From: Allokutzneria sp. NRRL B-24872
Lineage (GTDB): Bacteria > Actinomycetota > Actinomycetes > Mycobacteriales > Pseudonocardiaceae
DNA length: 64,000 nucleotides
Assembly (NCBI RefSeq): GCF_002155965.1
Contig: NZ_MUMH01000007.1
Location: forward strand, 1 to 64,000
Direction: 5' to 3'
A program made the position numbers and the translations under genes. Below the pieces are notes generated by a model. That model saw only the letters and a list, made by a program, of their open reading frames with translations. It was not told the origin of the DNA and did not search any database. Shown here piece after piece: positions 9,476-18,311 of this stretch. How positions within the stretch are numbered: the stretch's first letter is position 1; every line of letters begins with the position of its first letter.

Positions 9476-10573
9476 TCACCGCCCCGATTTCACCCCGCAG
9501 GCCGCGCAGTCGGCACGCCTCGGTGCCTCGACGACGTGCGCGCGCTCCGGGGAGACGAGGTTGACGCCGTCGATCCGCCCGGAGCGGACCGGGCTTATTC
9601 CGGCGATCAGGGAAATGACCGCATAAGACGCCGCGAATCCCGCGATACCGGCGGAAGCGACATGCGCCGCATTGCTCGCGATTTCAGCCTCTTGAACGGG
9701 ATCGGCGGGCCGAAGACATTCGTGGCAGGCACCGAGTCCGGGAACGTGAACCGCCACCGCGGTGCGCGGACCGTGGTAACCGACGTCCACCCAGGGCGTC
9801 CGCGTGCGCAGACAGGAGCGGTTGAGCCGCTCCCGGACACCGCCGGGCCGCCCGGTCGCCAGCGCCAGGACGTCGAAGCGGCGCGCCAGGGCGGTCAGGT
9901 CCTCCGGCGCGGAGACGCGCTCGGAGCCGATGGTGACGCTGATGTCGGAGTTGACCGCGCGCAGCCGGGCCGCCGCCGCCTCGGCCTTGCCCCGGCCGAT
10001 GTCGGACTCGGCGAAGAGCACCTGGTGGTTGAGGTCGGCGAGCGCGACAGTGCCCCCGTCGACGCAGTGCAGATGCCCGATACCGCTCGCGGCCAGCGAC
10101 AACGCCAGCGCGCCCCCGGTGCCGCCGAGCCCGATCACGGCGACGCTGGCGTCCCGCAGCTTGAGCTGGGCCTCCCACCTGCTGGGCCTCGGCGCTAGGT
10201 CGACCCACCGGTAGAAGCGGGCTCCGCGCGCGTACCGCGTCCGCTCGCGCTCGGTCAGTTCCTTCGGCTCGTCCGGTCTGGTGTCCTCGATGTAGCCCAT
10301 GCCGATGAGCTGGCCGAGGACGCCCCGGATGTCCTCGCGGGTGCTGTCCGGGTGCCGTTGCGAGACGTGGTCGACGGCCTCTCCCGCGGACCGGGTGCCG
10401 TCCAGGCTCTCCAGCAGCGTCCACACGGCACCGGTGGGATCGGCGATCTCGGTCGAGATTCCGTGCACGGAACCACCGACCCGGATTCGATCAGCGGAAA
10501 TCCTGTGCGGCGCGTGCTCCGGTTTCACCCTCGGCTTCGCGCGCTCGACGAACTTCACGGTCAGCACCCCCAT
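9476..10573 (-). CDS. PqqD-like/RRE domain fused to E1-like (ThiF/HesA/MccB) domain
   Basis: This 365-residue protein has an N-terminal PqqD-like winged helix (about 14-97, ending LIGMGYIED) of the type that binds RiPP leader peptides, then a ThiF-fold nucleotide-binding domain: GLGGTGG (148-154), CVDGG with D172, DLNHQ (181-184), GRGK with K196, and two zinc pairs C283/C286 and C356/C359. Two catalytic positions are unusual: the Arg of the NLQRQ motif is His, and the TDN magnesium motif reads TGR (240-242). So adenylation activity is uncertain and a scaffold role, as in cyclodehydratase C proteins, is possible. No YcaO gene is nearby. ATG start with its own promoter; clpS2 follows 9 bases later. 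Confidence 0.82.
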   Translation of the reverse strand: MGVLTVKFVERAKPRVKPEHAPHRISADRIRVGGSVHGISTEIADPTGAVWTLLESLDGTRSAGEAVDHVSQRHPDSTREDIRGVLGQLIGMGYIEDTRPDEPKELTERERTRYARGARFYRWVDLAPRPSRWEAQLKLRDASVAVIGLGGTGGALALSLAASGIGHLHCVDGGTVALADLNHQVLFAESDIGRGKAEAAAARLRAVNSDISVTIGSERVSAPEDLTALARRFDVLALATGRPGGVRERLNRSCLRTRTPWVDVGYHGPRTAVAVHVPGLGACHECLRPADPVQEAEIASNAAHVASAGIAGFAASYAVISLIAGISPVRSGRIDGVNLVSPERAHVVEAPRRADCAACGVKSGR

Positions 10574-10581
10574 TCGCGGCG

Positions 10582-10611
10582 AACCTAGCGGCGCCGGGAA
10601 GCGAGCGTCAA
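10582..10611 (-). promoter_or_regulatory. Promoter of the E1-like/clpS2/DUF2017 operon
   Basis: On the minus strand, TTGACG (10606-10611) and TAGGTT (10582-10587) are separated by 18 bases, a good match to actinobacterial housekeeping promoters. The -10 ends 8 bases before the ATG at 10573, so the message is probably leaderless. The palindrome TCAATTGA (10608-10615) overlaps the -35 and a second CAATTGA lies at 10654-10660, which could be an operator pair. The region is clearly A+T-richer than its surroundings. Confidence 0.55.
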
Positions 10612-10668
10612 TTGATCTGATACTCCGTTGGCGAAAACCTGAGCAGGATTTGACAATTGACTTCGAAA

Positions 10669-11727
10669 TTATTTCGGGACGCCCCGAAACGCCGACGGGT
10701 AGAGGTCGCGGTAGGCGGGCCTTCCGGAGATCTCGGTGGCCGCGAGCACGGCGTGCACGACCGAACGGGCGACCGCGTCCGCGGCGGCCGCGCACAGCAG
10801 GTCGAGCCGGGGCGGGCGCTTCTCGTCGGCGCGGTACGGGTGCGCCTCGTCGGCCGGCAACTCACGCTCCCCCGTCGCGAGCACGAAGAACGTGTCGCCG
10901 TCGTACATCGTGTGCGCGGGCCGGACCGCGCGTGCGAGCCCGTCGTGGGCCGCGATCGCCAACCGCTGGCACTCCGCCTTGCTCAGCGCCGCGTCCGTCG
11001 CGATGACACCGATGGTGGTGTTCAACGGCGCGGGTTTCACGGCGAGCCGCTGACGCGCGGCTTCGATCTCACCCGTATTGGGCGCCACGACGCCGAACTC
11101 GCCGTTTACCTCCAACGACGCACACCACGGCAGACCAGTCTTCAAGTCCACGGCGTCGCCGCTGGCGTTCATGGCGAGCAGAACGCCCACAGTGCAACCG
11201 TCGGCCAGAACAGTGCTAGCGGTACCGATACCGCCTTTAAGCACTCCCGCAGTCGCACCAGTGCCCGCGCCGACACAACCCATCGCAACAGCACCGTCAG
11301 TCGCGGCGGCGCACGCGGCATAGCCGAACTCCGCGTCCGGACGGTTCCCCCAGTCGGACAACGGGAGGTCGAACAGCACCGCAGCGGGAACCACGGGCAC
11401 GACCTGCCCCGGCTCCGCGCCGACCTGCAACCCGATCCCGCGCTCGCCGAGCCACCGCATCACACCGTCAGCGGCGGCGAGCCCATAAGCACTGCCGCCG
11501 GTCAGGCACACCCCGTGGACGCGCTGCACGAGCGTGGACGGCTCCAGCGCGGAGGTCTCACGTGTGCCGGGAGCCCCACCGCGCGTGTCAACGGCGGGCG
11601 TGCCGCCCTTGTCCACCAACACGACCGTGGTCCCGGTCGCCCACCCGCGACTGTTTTGCTCGTAGTGCCCGACGCGAACCCCAGGAACGTCCGTGATCGC
11701 GTTGTGCACACCGGGCAAATCAGTCAT
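10669..11727 (-). CDS. P1-family peptidase (DmpA-like, Rv1333 type)
   Basis: This 352-residue protein belongs to the self-cleaving N-terminal-nucleophile family S58/P1 of L-aminopeptidase/D-esterases. The GVCLTGGSAYGLAAADGVMRWL block, the GAGTGATAG turn and the predicted cleavage site in PLNTTIGVIATDA (Thr as nucleophile instead of the Ser of DmpA) fit the family. The ATG at 11725-11727 overlaps the DUF2017 stop by 8 bases (ATGACTGA). The upstream open frame runs into DUF2017 and was not used. Gene order clpS-DUF2017-P1 peptidase equals Rv1331-Rv1333. Confidence 0.9.
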   Translation of the reverse strand: MTDLPGVHNAITDVPGVRVGHYEQNSRGWATGTTVVLVDKGGTPAVDTRGGAPGTRETSALEPSTLVQRVHGVCLTGGSAYGLAAADGVMRWLGERGIGLQVGAEPGQVVPVVPAAVLFDLPLSDWGNRPDAEFGYAACAAATDGAVAMGCVGAGTGATAGVLKGGIGTASTVLADGCTVGVLLAMNASGDAVDLKTGLPWCASLEVNGEFGVVAPNTGEIEAARQRLAVKPAPLNTTIGVIATDAALSKAECQRLAIAAHDGLARAVRPAHTMYDGDTFFVLATGERELPADEAHPYRADEKRPPRLDLLCAAAADAVARSVVHAVLAATEISGRPAYRDLYPSAFRGVPK

Positions 11728-12310
11728 AAGCAGGATCGTCGTCGAACAAGAGCTCGTTGACCAGACTCCCCTGCACCCAGGTGAGCCACTGGTAGACGCC
11801 GTAGTGCGGAGCGCGAGGATCACTCGGGTCCAGCTCGTCGGGCATGTCGTCGGTGAGGTCGAGCGCGGTGCCGAGCGCGATGCGGACGTCGTTGAGCGCC
11901 GCGACCCAGGACTCGGCCTCGGCCTCGGTCAGCCGCGCGATCCCGCCGTCGACCGGACAGGTCTCCATGACGACGGTGGTCGCGGCGGTCTTCGCCTCCA
12001 GCACGGCGGGCTCGTGCAGCGACCGCAGCGCGGCGGCCGAGTTCGCGTGCTCCGCGTCCAGCTCCCCGTCCGGGTCGTCGAGCCCGGCCCGGTGGAAGTC
12101 GGGCAACAGCCGAGCCATGATCGGGTTCTCCGGGGGGAGCGACGGCCCGGTGCGGATGCCGGTCAGCTCGGCGAGCTCGTCCTGCGGGGCCTCCTCGGCC
12201 CTGCCGACGAGCATGTCCCTGATCTGGTCGACCATGCCGCGGATGAGCGCGGCCTCCTGCTGCGCGAGGGTCGCCACGAGGCGATCCCCTTCACGGCGCC
12301 AACTGTTCAC
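11720..12310 (-). CDS. DUF2017-family protein, first copy (Rv1332 type)
   Basis: This 196-residue acidic helical protein starts with [23 protein letters not shown] and ends [24 protein letters not shown]. It has no recognisable catalytic motif. The GTG start (12308-12310) overlaps the clpS1 stop as GTGA, and its own stop overlaps the P1 peptidase start, so the three genes are translationally coupled. It corresponds to Rv1332, often called a transcriptional regulator, but no DNA-binding motif can be seen here. A role with ClpS is a guess from the constant pairing. Confidence 0.85.
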   Translation of the reverse strand: MNSWRREGDRLVATLAQQEAALIRGMVDQIRDMLVGRAEEAPQDELAELTGIRTGPSLPPENPIMARLLPDFHRAGLDDPDGELDAEHANSAAALRSLHEPAVLEAKTAATTVVMETCPVDGGIARLTEAEAESWVAALNDVRIALGTALDLTDDMPDELDPSDPRAPHYGVYQWLTWVQGSLVNELLFDDDPAYD

Positions 12311-12615
12311 GAGTCCCGCTGCATGGTCGCCCAGAGGCCCGCGGCGTGCAGCTTCGCCACGTCGACCTCGACCTTCTCCTTGGCACCAGAGGTCACCACG
12401 GCCTTGCCCTTGTTGTGCACGTCGAGCATCAGCTTCTCGGCGTGGTCCCTGCTGAAGCCGAAGAGCTTCTGGAAGACGTGGGTGACGTAGGACATCAGGT
12501 TGACCGGGTCGTTCCACACGACCGTCATCCACGGTCTGTCCTGAGCTCCGACCGCGTCTTCGGTCGGCTCGACCTGTGTCCGATCCTGCGCGAAAAGCGT
12601 GGACATGGGAACCAT
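12307..12615 (-). CDS. clpS: ClpS adaptor protein
   Basis: This 102-residue N-degron adaptor for the Clp protease has an unstructured N-terminus (1-28) that would enter the ClpC/ClpA pore, then [18 protein letters not shown] with the pocket residues N35-D36, and [13 protein letters not shown] with the conserved His. The C-terminal [13 protein letters not shown] closes the family core. It is close to the canonical actinobacterial form, in contrast to ClpS2. The ATG at 12613-12615 has a GGGAG ribosome binding site 9 bases upstream; the ATG three codons in does not. Divergent from pncB, as in mycobacteria. Confidence 0.95.
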   Translation of the reverse strand: MVPMSTLFAQDRTQVEPTEDAVGAQDRPWMTVVWNDPVNLMSYVTHVFQKLFGFSRDHAEKLMLDVHNKGKAVVTSGAKEKVEVDVAKLHAAGLWATMQRDS

Positions 12616-12697
12616 GGTGTCACGCTCCCACGACAGCTGCGAACGGCACGATCAGTGCATTGAATGACATTCGCCGCTCACGGGTGAAGCGCGGTCG

Positions 12698-12703
12698 TAG
12701 GCT
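12698..12703 (+). promoter_or_regulatory. pncB: Putative -10 element of pncB
   Basis: TAGGCT ends 8 bases before the pncB ATG and matches the actinobacterial -10 consensus, which would make pncB leaderless. No -35 hexamer is evident at the usual distance. Confidence 0.35.
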
Positions 12704-12711
12704 TCCTGCTC

Positions 12712-13998
12712 ATGACGGCGCCGAGCACCGCTTTCCTCACCGACCACTACGAGCTGACGATGCTGGCCAGCGCGCTGCGCGACGGCACGGCGGACCGGCC
12801 GTGCGTGTTCGAGCTGTTCGCGCGGCGACTGCCGACGGGCAGGCGCTACGGCGTGGTCGCGGGCACCGGTCGGTTCCTGGACGCGCTCGCGGACTTCCGC
12901 TTCGGCGACGAGGAACTGGCGAAGCTCGAAGCGTCCGACGTCGTCGATCGCGCAACGCTGGACTGGCTGGCGAACTACCGCTTCAGCGGCGACATCGTCG
13001 GTTACCCGGAGGGCGAGCTGTACTTCCCGGGCTCTCCAGTCATGACGGTGACCGCGTCCTTCGGCGAGGGCGTTCTGCTGGAAACGCTCGCGCTGTCGAT
13101 CCTCAACCACGACAGCGCCGTCGCGTCCGCCGCGGCGCGGATGTCCTCCGCTGCCAACGGTCGCAGGCTCATCGAGATGGGTTCGCGGCGCACGCACGAG
13201 GAGGCAGCCGTCGCGTCGGCTCGCTGCGCGTACCTCGCCGGGTTCACCTCAACGTCCAATTTGGAGGCTGGTCGGCGCTACGGCATCCCGACCGGGGGCA
13301 CGTGCGCACACGCGTTCACGTTGCTGCACGACAGTGAAGAGGACGCGTTCCGCGCACAGGTCGACGCGCTCGGCGTGGGGACCACGCTACTCGTGGACAC
13401 CTACGACATCAGCAGGGGCATCGAGCGCGCCGTCCGCGTCGCGGGGCCCAAGCTCGGCGCGGTGCGCATCGACTCCGGTGACCTCGGCGTGCTCGCGAGG
13501 CAGGCTCGCGAACAGCTCGACGACCTGGGCGCGCGCGAGACCAAGATCGTGGTCTCCGGCGACCTGGACGAGTACTCGATCGCCGCGCTGCGCGCCGAGC
13601 CGGTGGACGCCTACGGCGTGGGCACCTCGCTGGTGACCGGCTCCGGCGCTCCGACGGCGGGCATGGTCTACAAGCTGGTCGAGGTGGACGGCCGCCCGGT
13701 CGCGAAACGCAGCTCCCACAAGGAGTCCCGGGGCGGGCGCAAGGCCGCGCTGCGCCGCTACAAGGCGACCGGCACCGCGCTGGAGGAGGTCGTCTACCAC
13801 GTGGACGGTCCCACGCCGGAACGTCACGATCACGACAGGGAGATGCAGATCCCCCTGGTGCGCGCTGGACAGGTGGTGCCGGACCTGCCCACCCTGGACG
13901 ACGGCAGGCAGCGGCTGCGCCAGGCACTGGTCAGCGTGCCGTGGGAGGGCTTGGCGCTCTCCGGCGGCGAGCCGGTCATCCCGACTGTCTTCGCGTGA
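12712..13998 (+). CDS. pncB: Nicotinate phosphoribosyltransferase
   Basis: This 428-residue enzyme converts nicotinate and PRPP to nicotinate mononucleotide in NAD salvage. It starts with TAFLTDHYELTM, the typical substrate-loop segment, and carries FYELFARRLP-like (VFELFARRLP), the MGSRRTHEEAA and GFTSTSNLEAGRRYGIPTGGTCAHAF phosphoribosyl regions, and VRIDSGDLG. The last of these and GVGTSLVTG bind phosphate. It is divergent from clpS with 96 bases between, and pncA follows 10 bases later. Confidence 0.96.
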   Translation: MTAPSTAFLTDHYELTMLASALRDGTADRPCVFELFARRLPTGRRYGVVAGTGRFLDALADFRFGDEELAKLEASDVVDRATLDWLANYRFSGDIVGYPEGELYFPGSPVMTVTASFGEGVLLETLALSILNHDSAVASAAARMSSAANGRRLIEMGSRRTHEEAAVASARCAYLAGFTSTSNLEAGRRYGIPTGGTCAHAFTLLHDSEEDAFRAQVDALGVGTTLLVDTYDISRGIERAVRVAGPKLGAVRIDSGDLGVLARQAREQLDDLGARETKIVVSGDLDEYSIAALRAEPVDAYGVGTSLVTGSGAPTAGMVYKLVEVDGRPVAKRSSHKESRGGRKAALRRYKATGTALEEVVYHVDGPTPERHDHDREMQIPLVRAGQVVPDLPTLDDGRQRLRQALVSVPWEGLALSGGEPVIPTVFA

Positions 13999-14008
13999 GG
14001 GGGCTTCG

Positions 14009-14578
14009 ATGACAAGAGCGCTCATCGTTGTGGACGTGCAGAACGACTTCTGCGAGGGCGGTTCGCTCGCGGTCAACGGCGGCGCCGCGGTCGCGGTCGC
14101 GATTTCCGAACACATGGCGAACAACGCCTACGACCACGTCGTGGCGACACGGGACTACCACGTGGACCCCGGTGCGCATTTCAGCGACAACCCGGACTAC
14201 GTCGACTCGTGGCCCGTGCACTGCGTCGCGGGCACCGCGGGCGCGTCATTCCACCCGGAGCTGGACATCACCCGCGTGGAGGCCGTGTTCTCCAAGGGCG
14301 CTTATTCGGCCGCGTACTCCGGTTTCGAGGGCGCGGACACTGTGGGGCGCACGCTCGCAGAGTGGCTGCGTGAGCGGAATGTGGACACCGTGGACGTCGT
14401 GGGCATCGCGACCGACCACTGTGTACGCGCGACAGCGGTGGACGCGGCGCGCGAGGGCTTCGCGGTGACAGTGCTGCTCGGACTCACCGCGGGTGTCGCG
14501 CAGTCCACTGTGGACACCGCGCTGACCGCGCTCGGCGAGGCGGGTGTCCGGACAGACGGAACCCCGGTGGTCCGCTAG
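14009..14578 (+). CDS. pncA: Nicotinamidase (isochorismatase fold)
   Basis: This 189-residue enzyme deamidates nicotinamide to nicotinate, which pncB then uses, so the two genes form one NAD-salvage operon. The catalytic triad is D9 (VVDVQNDF), K96 (FSKGAYSAAYSGF) and C138 (ATDHCVRATA). The metal ligands are D49, H51 and H57 in RDYHVDPGAHF. The cis-peptide before the catalytic Cys (GIATDHC) is normal. ATG start 10 bases after pncB with a GAGGGGGC ribosome binding site overlapping the end of pncB. Confidence 0.95.
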   Translation: MTRALIVVDVQNDFCEGGSLAVNGGAAVAVAISEHMANNAYDHVVATRDYHVDPGAHFSDNPDYVDSWPVHCVAGTAGASFHPELDITRVEAVFSKGAYSAAYSGFEGADTVGRTLAEWLRERNVDTVDVVGIATDHCVRATAVDAAREGFAVTVLLGLTAGVAQSTVDTALTALGEAGVRTDGTPVVR

Positions 14579-14592
14579 GGCCCACCGGGGTT
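14560..14592. terminator. Hairpin terminator between pncA and the secreted protein gene
   Basis: AACCCCGGTGG (14560-14570) and CCACCGGGGTT (14582-14592) form a perfect 11-base stem with an 11-base loop that contains the pncA stop codon. The genes converge here, so it can serve both. There is no long T run, as usual in high-GC actinomycetes. Confidence 0.7.
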
Positions 14593-14613
14593 CGCCGTCT
14601 TGCTGGGTCAGCC

Positions 14614-15273
14614 TCAGAAGCTGGGACGGCACTCCACGCTGCCGACGATGATGCTGCCGCGCAGCGGGGTGACCCCGGCGGGCGGGAACGCCACGCGCAT
14701 CACGTTGAGGCGGATGGCGCCCTGGTCCTTGGTGACCTCGTTGAAGAACACGCGGGCGAGCAGCTCGCCCTTCTTGTTCTTCAGCGGGATCATGTGGCCC
14801 GCCGGCATCGGGTTGGGGATGTCCAGGCCGCTGACGCCGCCGAGCGAGAACTTGCCGCTGGTGCCGGTCGGCGTCGAGGTGCACTCCGCGGAGTACGTGG
14901 AGACGCGGGTGATCGTGGTGTAGCCGTACTGCTTGAGCGCGGTCAGCTCGAACTTCGTGCCGCTCATCTTGACGATGTTGTCATCGCCGTTCTTTTTGCA
15001 CGTGGTCGTGCCCTTGCCGAACTTGGCGATGCTGCCGAAAGTCTTCGCGGGCACCGTGCCGTTGGCGGGCGTGGGGGTGTCCGGGTCGACGTCGCAGAGC
15101 GCGAGTTCGCCGCTGCTGGTCGTGGTCTCACCGCTGGTGACGTTGACGTCGCCGACGTTGGCCGCGCCGTCCTGGATCTCCGCCGCCGCGTAGGCGGGCG
15201 AGCCCATCGCCACGGTGGTGGCCAGCACTGCGCCGATGACGGCGCTGCGTCGCAAAACCGACTTGGTGCTCAT
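14614..15273 (-). CDS. Secreted protein of unknown function
   Basis: This 219-residue protein begins with a signal peptide (STKSVLRRSAVIGAVLAT, hydrophobic core, predicted cleavage after SPAYA) and continues with a Thr/Ser/Gly-rich mature domain containing four cysteines that could form two disulphides. The mature part looks all-beta. It resembles generic actinomycete secreted proteins of the choice-of-anchor type, but I do not recognise a family with confidence. The ATG at 15271-15273 was chosen because a GAAGAAGG ribosome binding site lies about 8 bases upstream and it gives a proper signal peptide. Upstream 205 bases hold no gene. Confidence 0.75.
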   Translation of the reverse strand: MSTKSVLRRSAVIGAVLATTVAMGSPAYAAAEIQDGAANVGDVNVTSGETTTSSGELALCDVDPDTPTPANGTVPAKTFGSIAKFGKGTTTCKKNGDDNIVKMSGTKFELTALKQYGYTTITRVSTYSAECTSTPTGTSGKFSLGGVSGLDIPNPMPAGHMIPLKNKKGELLARVFFNEVTKDQGAIRLNVMRVAFPPAGVTPLRGSIIVGSVECRPSF

Positions 15274-15478
15274 TGTTGCTACCTTCTTCCGCGCCAGGGA
15301 CAGCGACGGCCCGTCCATTGAGGACGGACGCGTTCCTGCTCGGTTCATCGGCCGAACGGCCTAACGCTGTACAAGATTCACCGGCAGCCACCCGATCGGG
15401 AAAACCATCCGCTCGTCCGGGTCACCGACACGGCGGATTGCGACGGAGAGCGACGAAACCCAGGTACCGTCGGCGGAC

Positions 15479-16249
15479 ATGATCGACACTGCCGCTCGCG
15501 AGGTCGCTCTCCGGTTCCTCGCCGAGCTGGACGAGGCGGCCCCCGGGCTCGTCGCCGGACTGCACGTGGTCGGCTCCGCGGTGCTGGAGGACTACCGGGC
15601 GGGCCACTCCGACCTCGACGTCGTCGTCGAACTCTCCGGTCCCGTCGATCCCGCCGTTCTCGCGGGCCTGCACACCGGTCCCGGAACCGCCGTCGAAGCC
15701 GTCTACGTGCGCGAGGGCGAGCTCAACGGGCGCGTCGAGGACGTCTCGGACGGACCGTGGGCGAACCTGGGCGTCCTCAACACCACCGAGCGCTCCTTCC
15801 AGCTCAACCCCATCACCTGGCTCCAGCTGGCTGGCCCCGCCGAGACGCTGCGCGGCCCCGCGCCGAAGCCGCGCGCCGACGTCGAGGCGGCGAAGCGGTT
15901 CTGCCTGGGGAACATCACCGAGTACTGGGCGCCGGTGCTGGACGGAGCGCGGCAGCTGCTCGCCACGTTGGCCCCGGGCGCCGACGCGGACCCGAAGGGC
16001 GTCGAGTGGGTCGCGCTCGGGCCGCCCCGGTTGTGGCACACCGCGCGCACCGGCGAGGTGATCGGCAAGTCCCAGGCCGGTCGGCTCGCGGCGGCGCGCT
16101 GGCCGGACCTGGCGGCCGAGCTGGGCGACGTCCTGGCGGCGCGGTCCGGGCAGAACGTGAAGCTGACGGCACGGCACGGGAACGCCGCCGTGCAGCTGGG
16201 CGAGCGCGTGCTGCACGAGTTGTCGGGGGCGGGCGGTACCGTCTCGTGA
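15479..16249 (+). CDS. Nucleotidyltransferase-domain protein (aminoglycoside adenylyltransferase-like)
   Basis: This 256-residue protein has the polymerase-beta nucleotidyltransferase motif GSAVLEDYRAGHSDLDVVVEL (GS at the helix start, DLD for the two metals) and a helical C-terminal part similar to DUF4111/ANT(3'')-like proteins. This is the architecture of streptomycin/spectinomycin adenylyltransferases, but housekeeping actinomycete copies are common and resistance is not shown. ATG start. It ends one base before the dinG GTG, so the two are likely co-transcribed. Confidence 0.8.
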   Translation: MIDTAAREVALRFLAELDEAAPGLVAGLHVVGSAVLEDYRAGHSDLDVVVELSGPVDPAVLAGLHTGPGTAVEAVYVREGELNGRVEDVSDGPWANLGVLNTTERSFQLNPITWLQLAGPAETLRGPAPKPRADVEAAKRFCLGNITEYWAPVLDGARQLLATLAPGADADPKGVEWVALGPPRLWHTARTGEVIGKSQAGRLAAARWPDLAAELGDVLAARSGQNVKLTARHGNAAVQLGERVLHELSGAGGTVS

Positions 16250-16250
16250 C

Positions 16251-18311
16251 GTGTCCCCTGCCTCCCCCAGCACCCTGACCGCGACGCGGAAACCGCACGA
16301 GATCCCCGGAGTGCGCGCGTTGCTCGCCGCCGCCGTCGAGGCCGTCGGCGGGACCGAGCGGCCAGGCCAGCTGACCATGGCGGAGGCGGTCGCGCACACG
16401 ATCTCCAGCGGCGAGCACCTCGCCGTGCAGGCGGGCACCGGCACCGGCAAGTCGCTGGCCTACCTGGTTCCCGCGCTGCGGCACGCCGTCGCCGCGGAGT
16501 CCACCGTGGTCGTGTCGACGGCGACGATCGCGCTGCAACGCCAGCTGGTCGACCGCGACCTGCCCCGGCTGGCCAAGACGCTCAAGCCGCTGCTCGGCCG
16601 CGAACCGCGCTTCGCGATCCTCAAGGGCCGCCGCAACTACCTGTGCATGCACAAGATCCACGGCGAGATCGACGACGAGCCCGAGGACAACGCGCTCTTC
16701 GACCAGTTCGCGATCTCGGCGATGGGGCGCCAGGTGAAGCGGCTGCACGACTGGTCATCGGACACCGAGACCGGGGACCGCGACGAACTCGTGCCCGGCG
16801 TGACCGACCAGGCGTGGCGGCAGGTGTCGGTGACCGCCAAGGAGTGCCTCGGCGTGAGCAAGTGCCCGGTCGGCGTGGACTGCTTCGCCGAGCGCGCGCG
16901 GAGTGAGGCCGGCAAGGCCGACGTCGTCGTCACCAACCACGCGCTGCTGGCCATCGACGCGCTCGAGGGCTACAAGGTGCTGCCCGAGCACGAAGTGGTG
17001 ATCATCGACGAGGCGCACGACCTGGTGGACCGCGTGACCTCGGTGGCCACCAACGAGCTGACCTCGGGCATGGTCGGCGCCGCGGCCCGGCGCGTCGGCA
17101 GGATGATCGACCAAGACGTGGCCGACCGGCTCGCCGAGACCGCCGACGGGCTCGCGCTGATCATGGACGACGTCTCCTCCGGCCGTTTGGAGGCGCTGCC
17201 GAAGCCGCTCGCCGGGGCACTGGCCGCCATCCGCGACGCCGCGCACGCGTGCATCACCGCGCTCGGGCCGGAGCGCAAGGAGGACCAGGACGGCACCGCC
17301 AACCGCAAGATCGCGCGCGCGTCGCTCGACGAGGTGCACGACACCGCCTACCGGCTGCTCGGCGCGTTCGAGGCGCCCGAGGGCGAGCGGCGCGACGTCG
17401 TGTGGCTCTCCGCCGACTGGGAGCGCGTCCGGCCGCCCTCGCTGTACGTCGCGCCGCTGTCGGTTGGCGGGCTGCTGCGCGAGAAACTGTTCGGGCCGCG
17501 CTCGGTCGTGCTCACCTCCGCGACGCTCGCGCTCGGCGGCTCGTTCGACACGCTCGGCAGGCAGTGGGGGCTGCCGCCGTCGTCCACCGCGACCCGGGCG
17601 GAGGGGGCCGCCATCGAGAAGGAGGTGCCCTCCGACTCCAGCGCGCCCCGGTGGACCGGGATCGATGTCGGCTCGCCGTTCGAGCACCAGCGCAGCGGCA
17701 TCCTCTACATCGCTCGCCACCTGCCGCAGCCCGGCCGCAGCGGCCTGCCGGAGGAGTACTTGAACGAGCTGACCGAGCTGGTGCAGGCGGCGGGTGGGCG
17801 CACGCTCGGCCTGTTCTCGTCGATGCGCGCGGCGAAGCAAGCTTCGGAGGAGCTGCGCAAGCGCATCGAGCAGCCGATCCTGTGCCAGGGCGACGACGCC
17901 ACCGGTCAGCTCGTGAAGAAGTTCGCCGAAGACGTCGAGACCTGCTTGTTCGGCACGCTGTCCCTGTGGCAGGGCGTGGACGTTCCCGGGCCGTCGTTGC
18001 AGCTCGTCGTGATGGACCGCATCCCTTTCCCGCGCCCTGACGACCCGTTGGCGTCCGCGCGGCAGAAGGCTGTTTCGGCGCGCGGCGGCAACGGCTTCAT
18101 GACCGTGGCGGGGACGCACGCGGCGCTGCTGCTCGCGCAGGGCGCGGGCCGGTTGCTGCGTTCGAACGACGACAAGGGCGTGATCGCGGTCCTCGACCCA
18201 CGGCTGATGACCGCCGGCTACAGCAACTTCCTCCGCGCGTCCCTGCCGCCGTTCTGGACCACCACCGACCCCGCCGTCGTGCGCAGCGCCCTCGAACGCA
18301 TCAACACCTGA
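16251..18311 (+). CDS. dinG: DinG-type ATP-dependent iron-sulfur DNA helicase
   Basis: This 686-residue XPD/DinG-family 5'-to-3' helicase has Walker A GTGTGKS (near 63-69), motif Ia STATIALQ, the four-cysteine iron-sulfur segment (C in RRNYLCMH, then ECLGVSKC and VDCFAERA), the DEAH box in VVIIDEAHDLV, and C-terminal motifs LFGTLSLWQGVDVPG and GAGRLLRS. It matches Rv1329c, which lies next to pncB in M. tuberculosis. GTG start one base after the preceding gene. It probably acts on DNA lesions, R-loops or G-quadruplexes. Confidence 0.95.
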   Translation: MSPASPSTLTATRKPHEIPGVRALLAAAVEAVGGTERPGQLTMAEAVAHTISSGEHLAVQAGTGTGKSLAYLVPALRHAVAAESTVVVSTATIALQRQLVDRDLPRLAKTLKPLLGREPRFAILKGRRNYLCMHKIHGEIDDEPEDNALFDQFAISAMGRQVKRLHDWSSDTETGDRDELVPGVTDQAWRQVSVTAKECLGVSKCPVGVDCFAERARSEAGKADVVVTNHALLAIDALEGYKVLPEHEVVIIDEAHDLVDRVTSVATNELTSGMVGAAARRVGRMIDQDVADRLAETADGLALIMDDVSSGRLEALPKPLAGALAAIRDAAHACITALGPERKEDQDGTANRKIARASLDEVHDTAYRLLGAFEAPEGERRDVVWLSADWERVRPPSLYVAPLSVGGLLREKLFGPRSVVLTSATLALGGSFDTLGRQWGLPPSSTATRAEGAAIEKEVPSDSSAPRWTGIDVGSPFEHQRSGILYIARHLPQPGRSGLPEEYLNELTELVQAAGGRTLGLFSSMRAAKQASEELRKRIEQPILCQGDDATGQLVKKFAEDVETCLFGTLSLWQGVDVPGPSLQLVVMDRIPFPRPDDPLASARQKAVSARGGNGFMTVAGTHAALLLAQGAGRLLRSNDDKGVIAVLDPRLMTAGYSNFLRASLPPFWTTTDPAVVRSALERINT

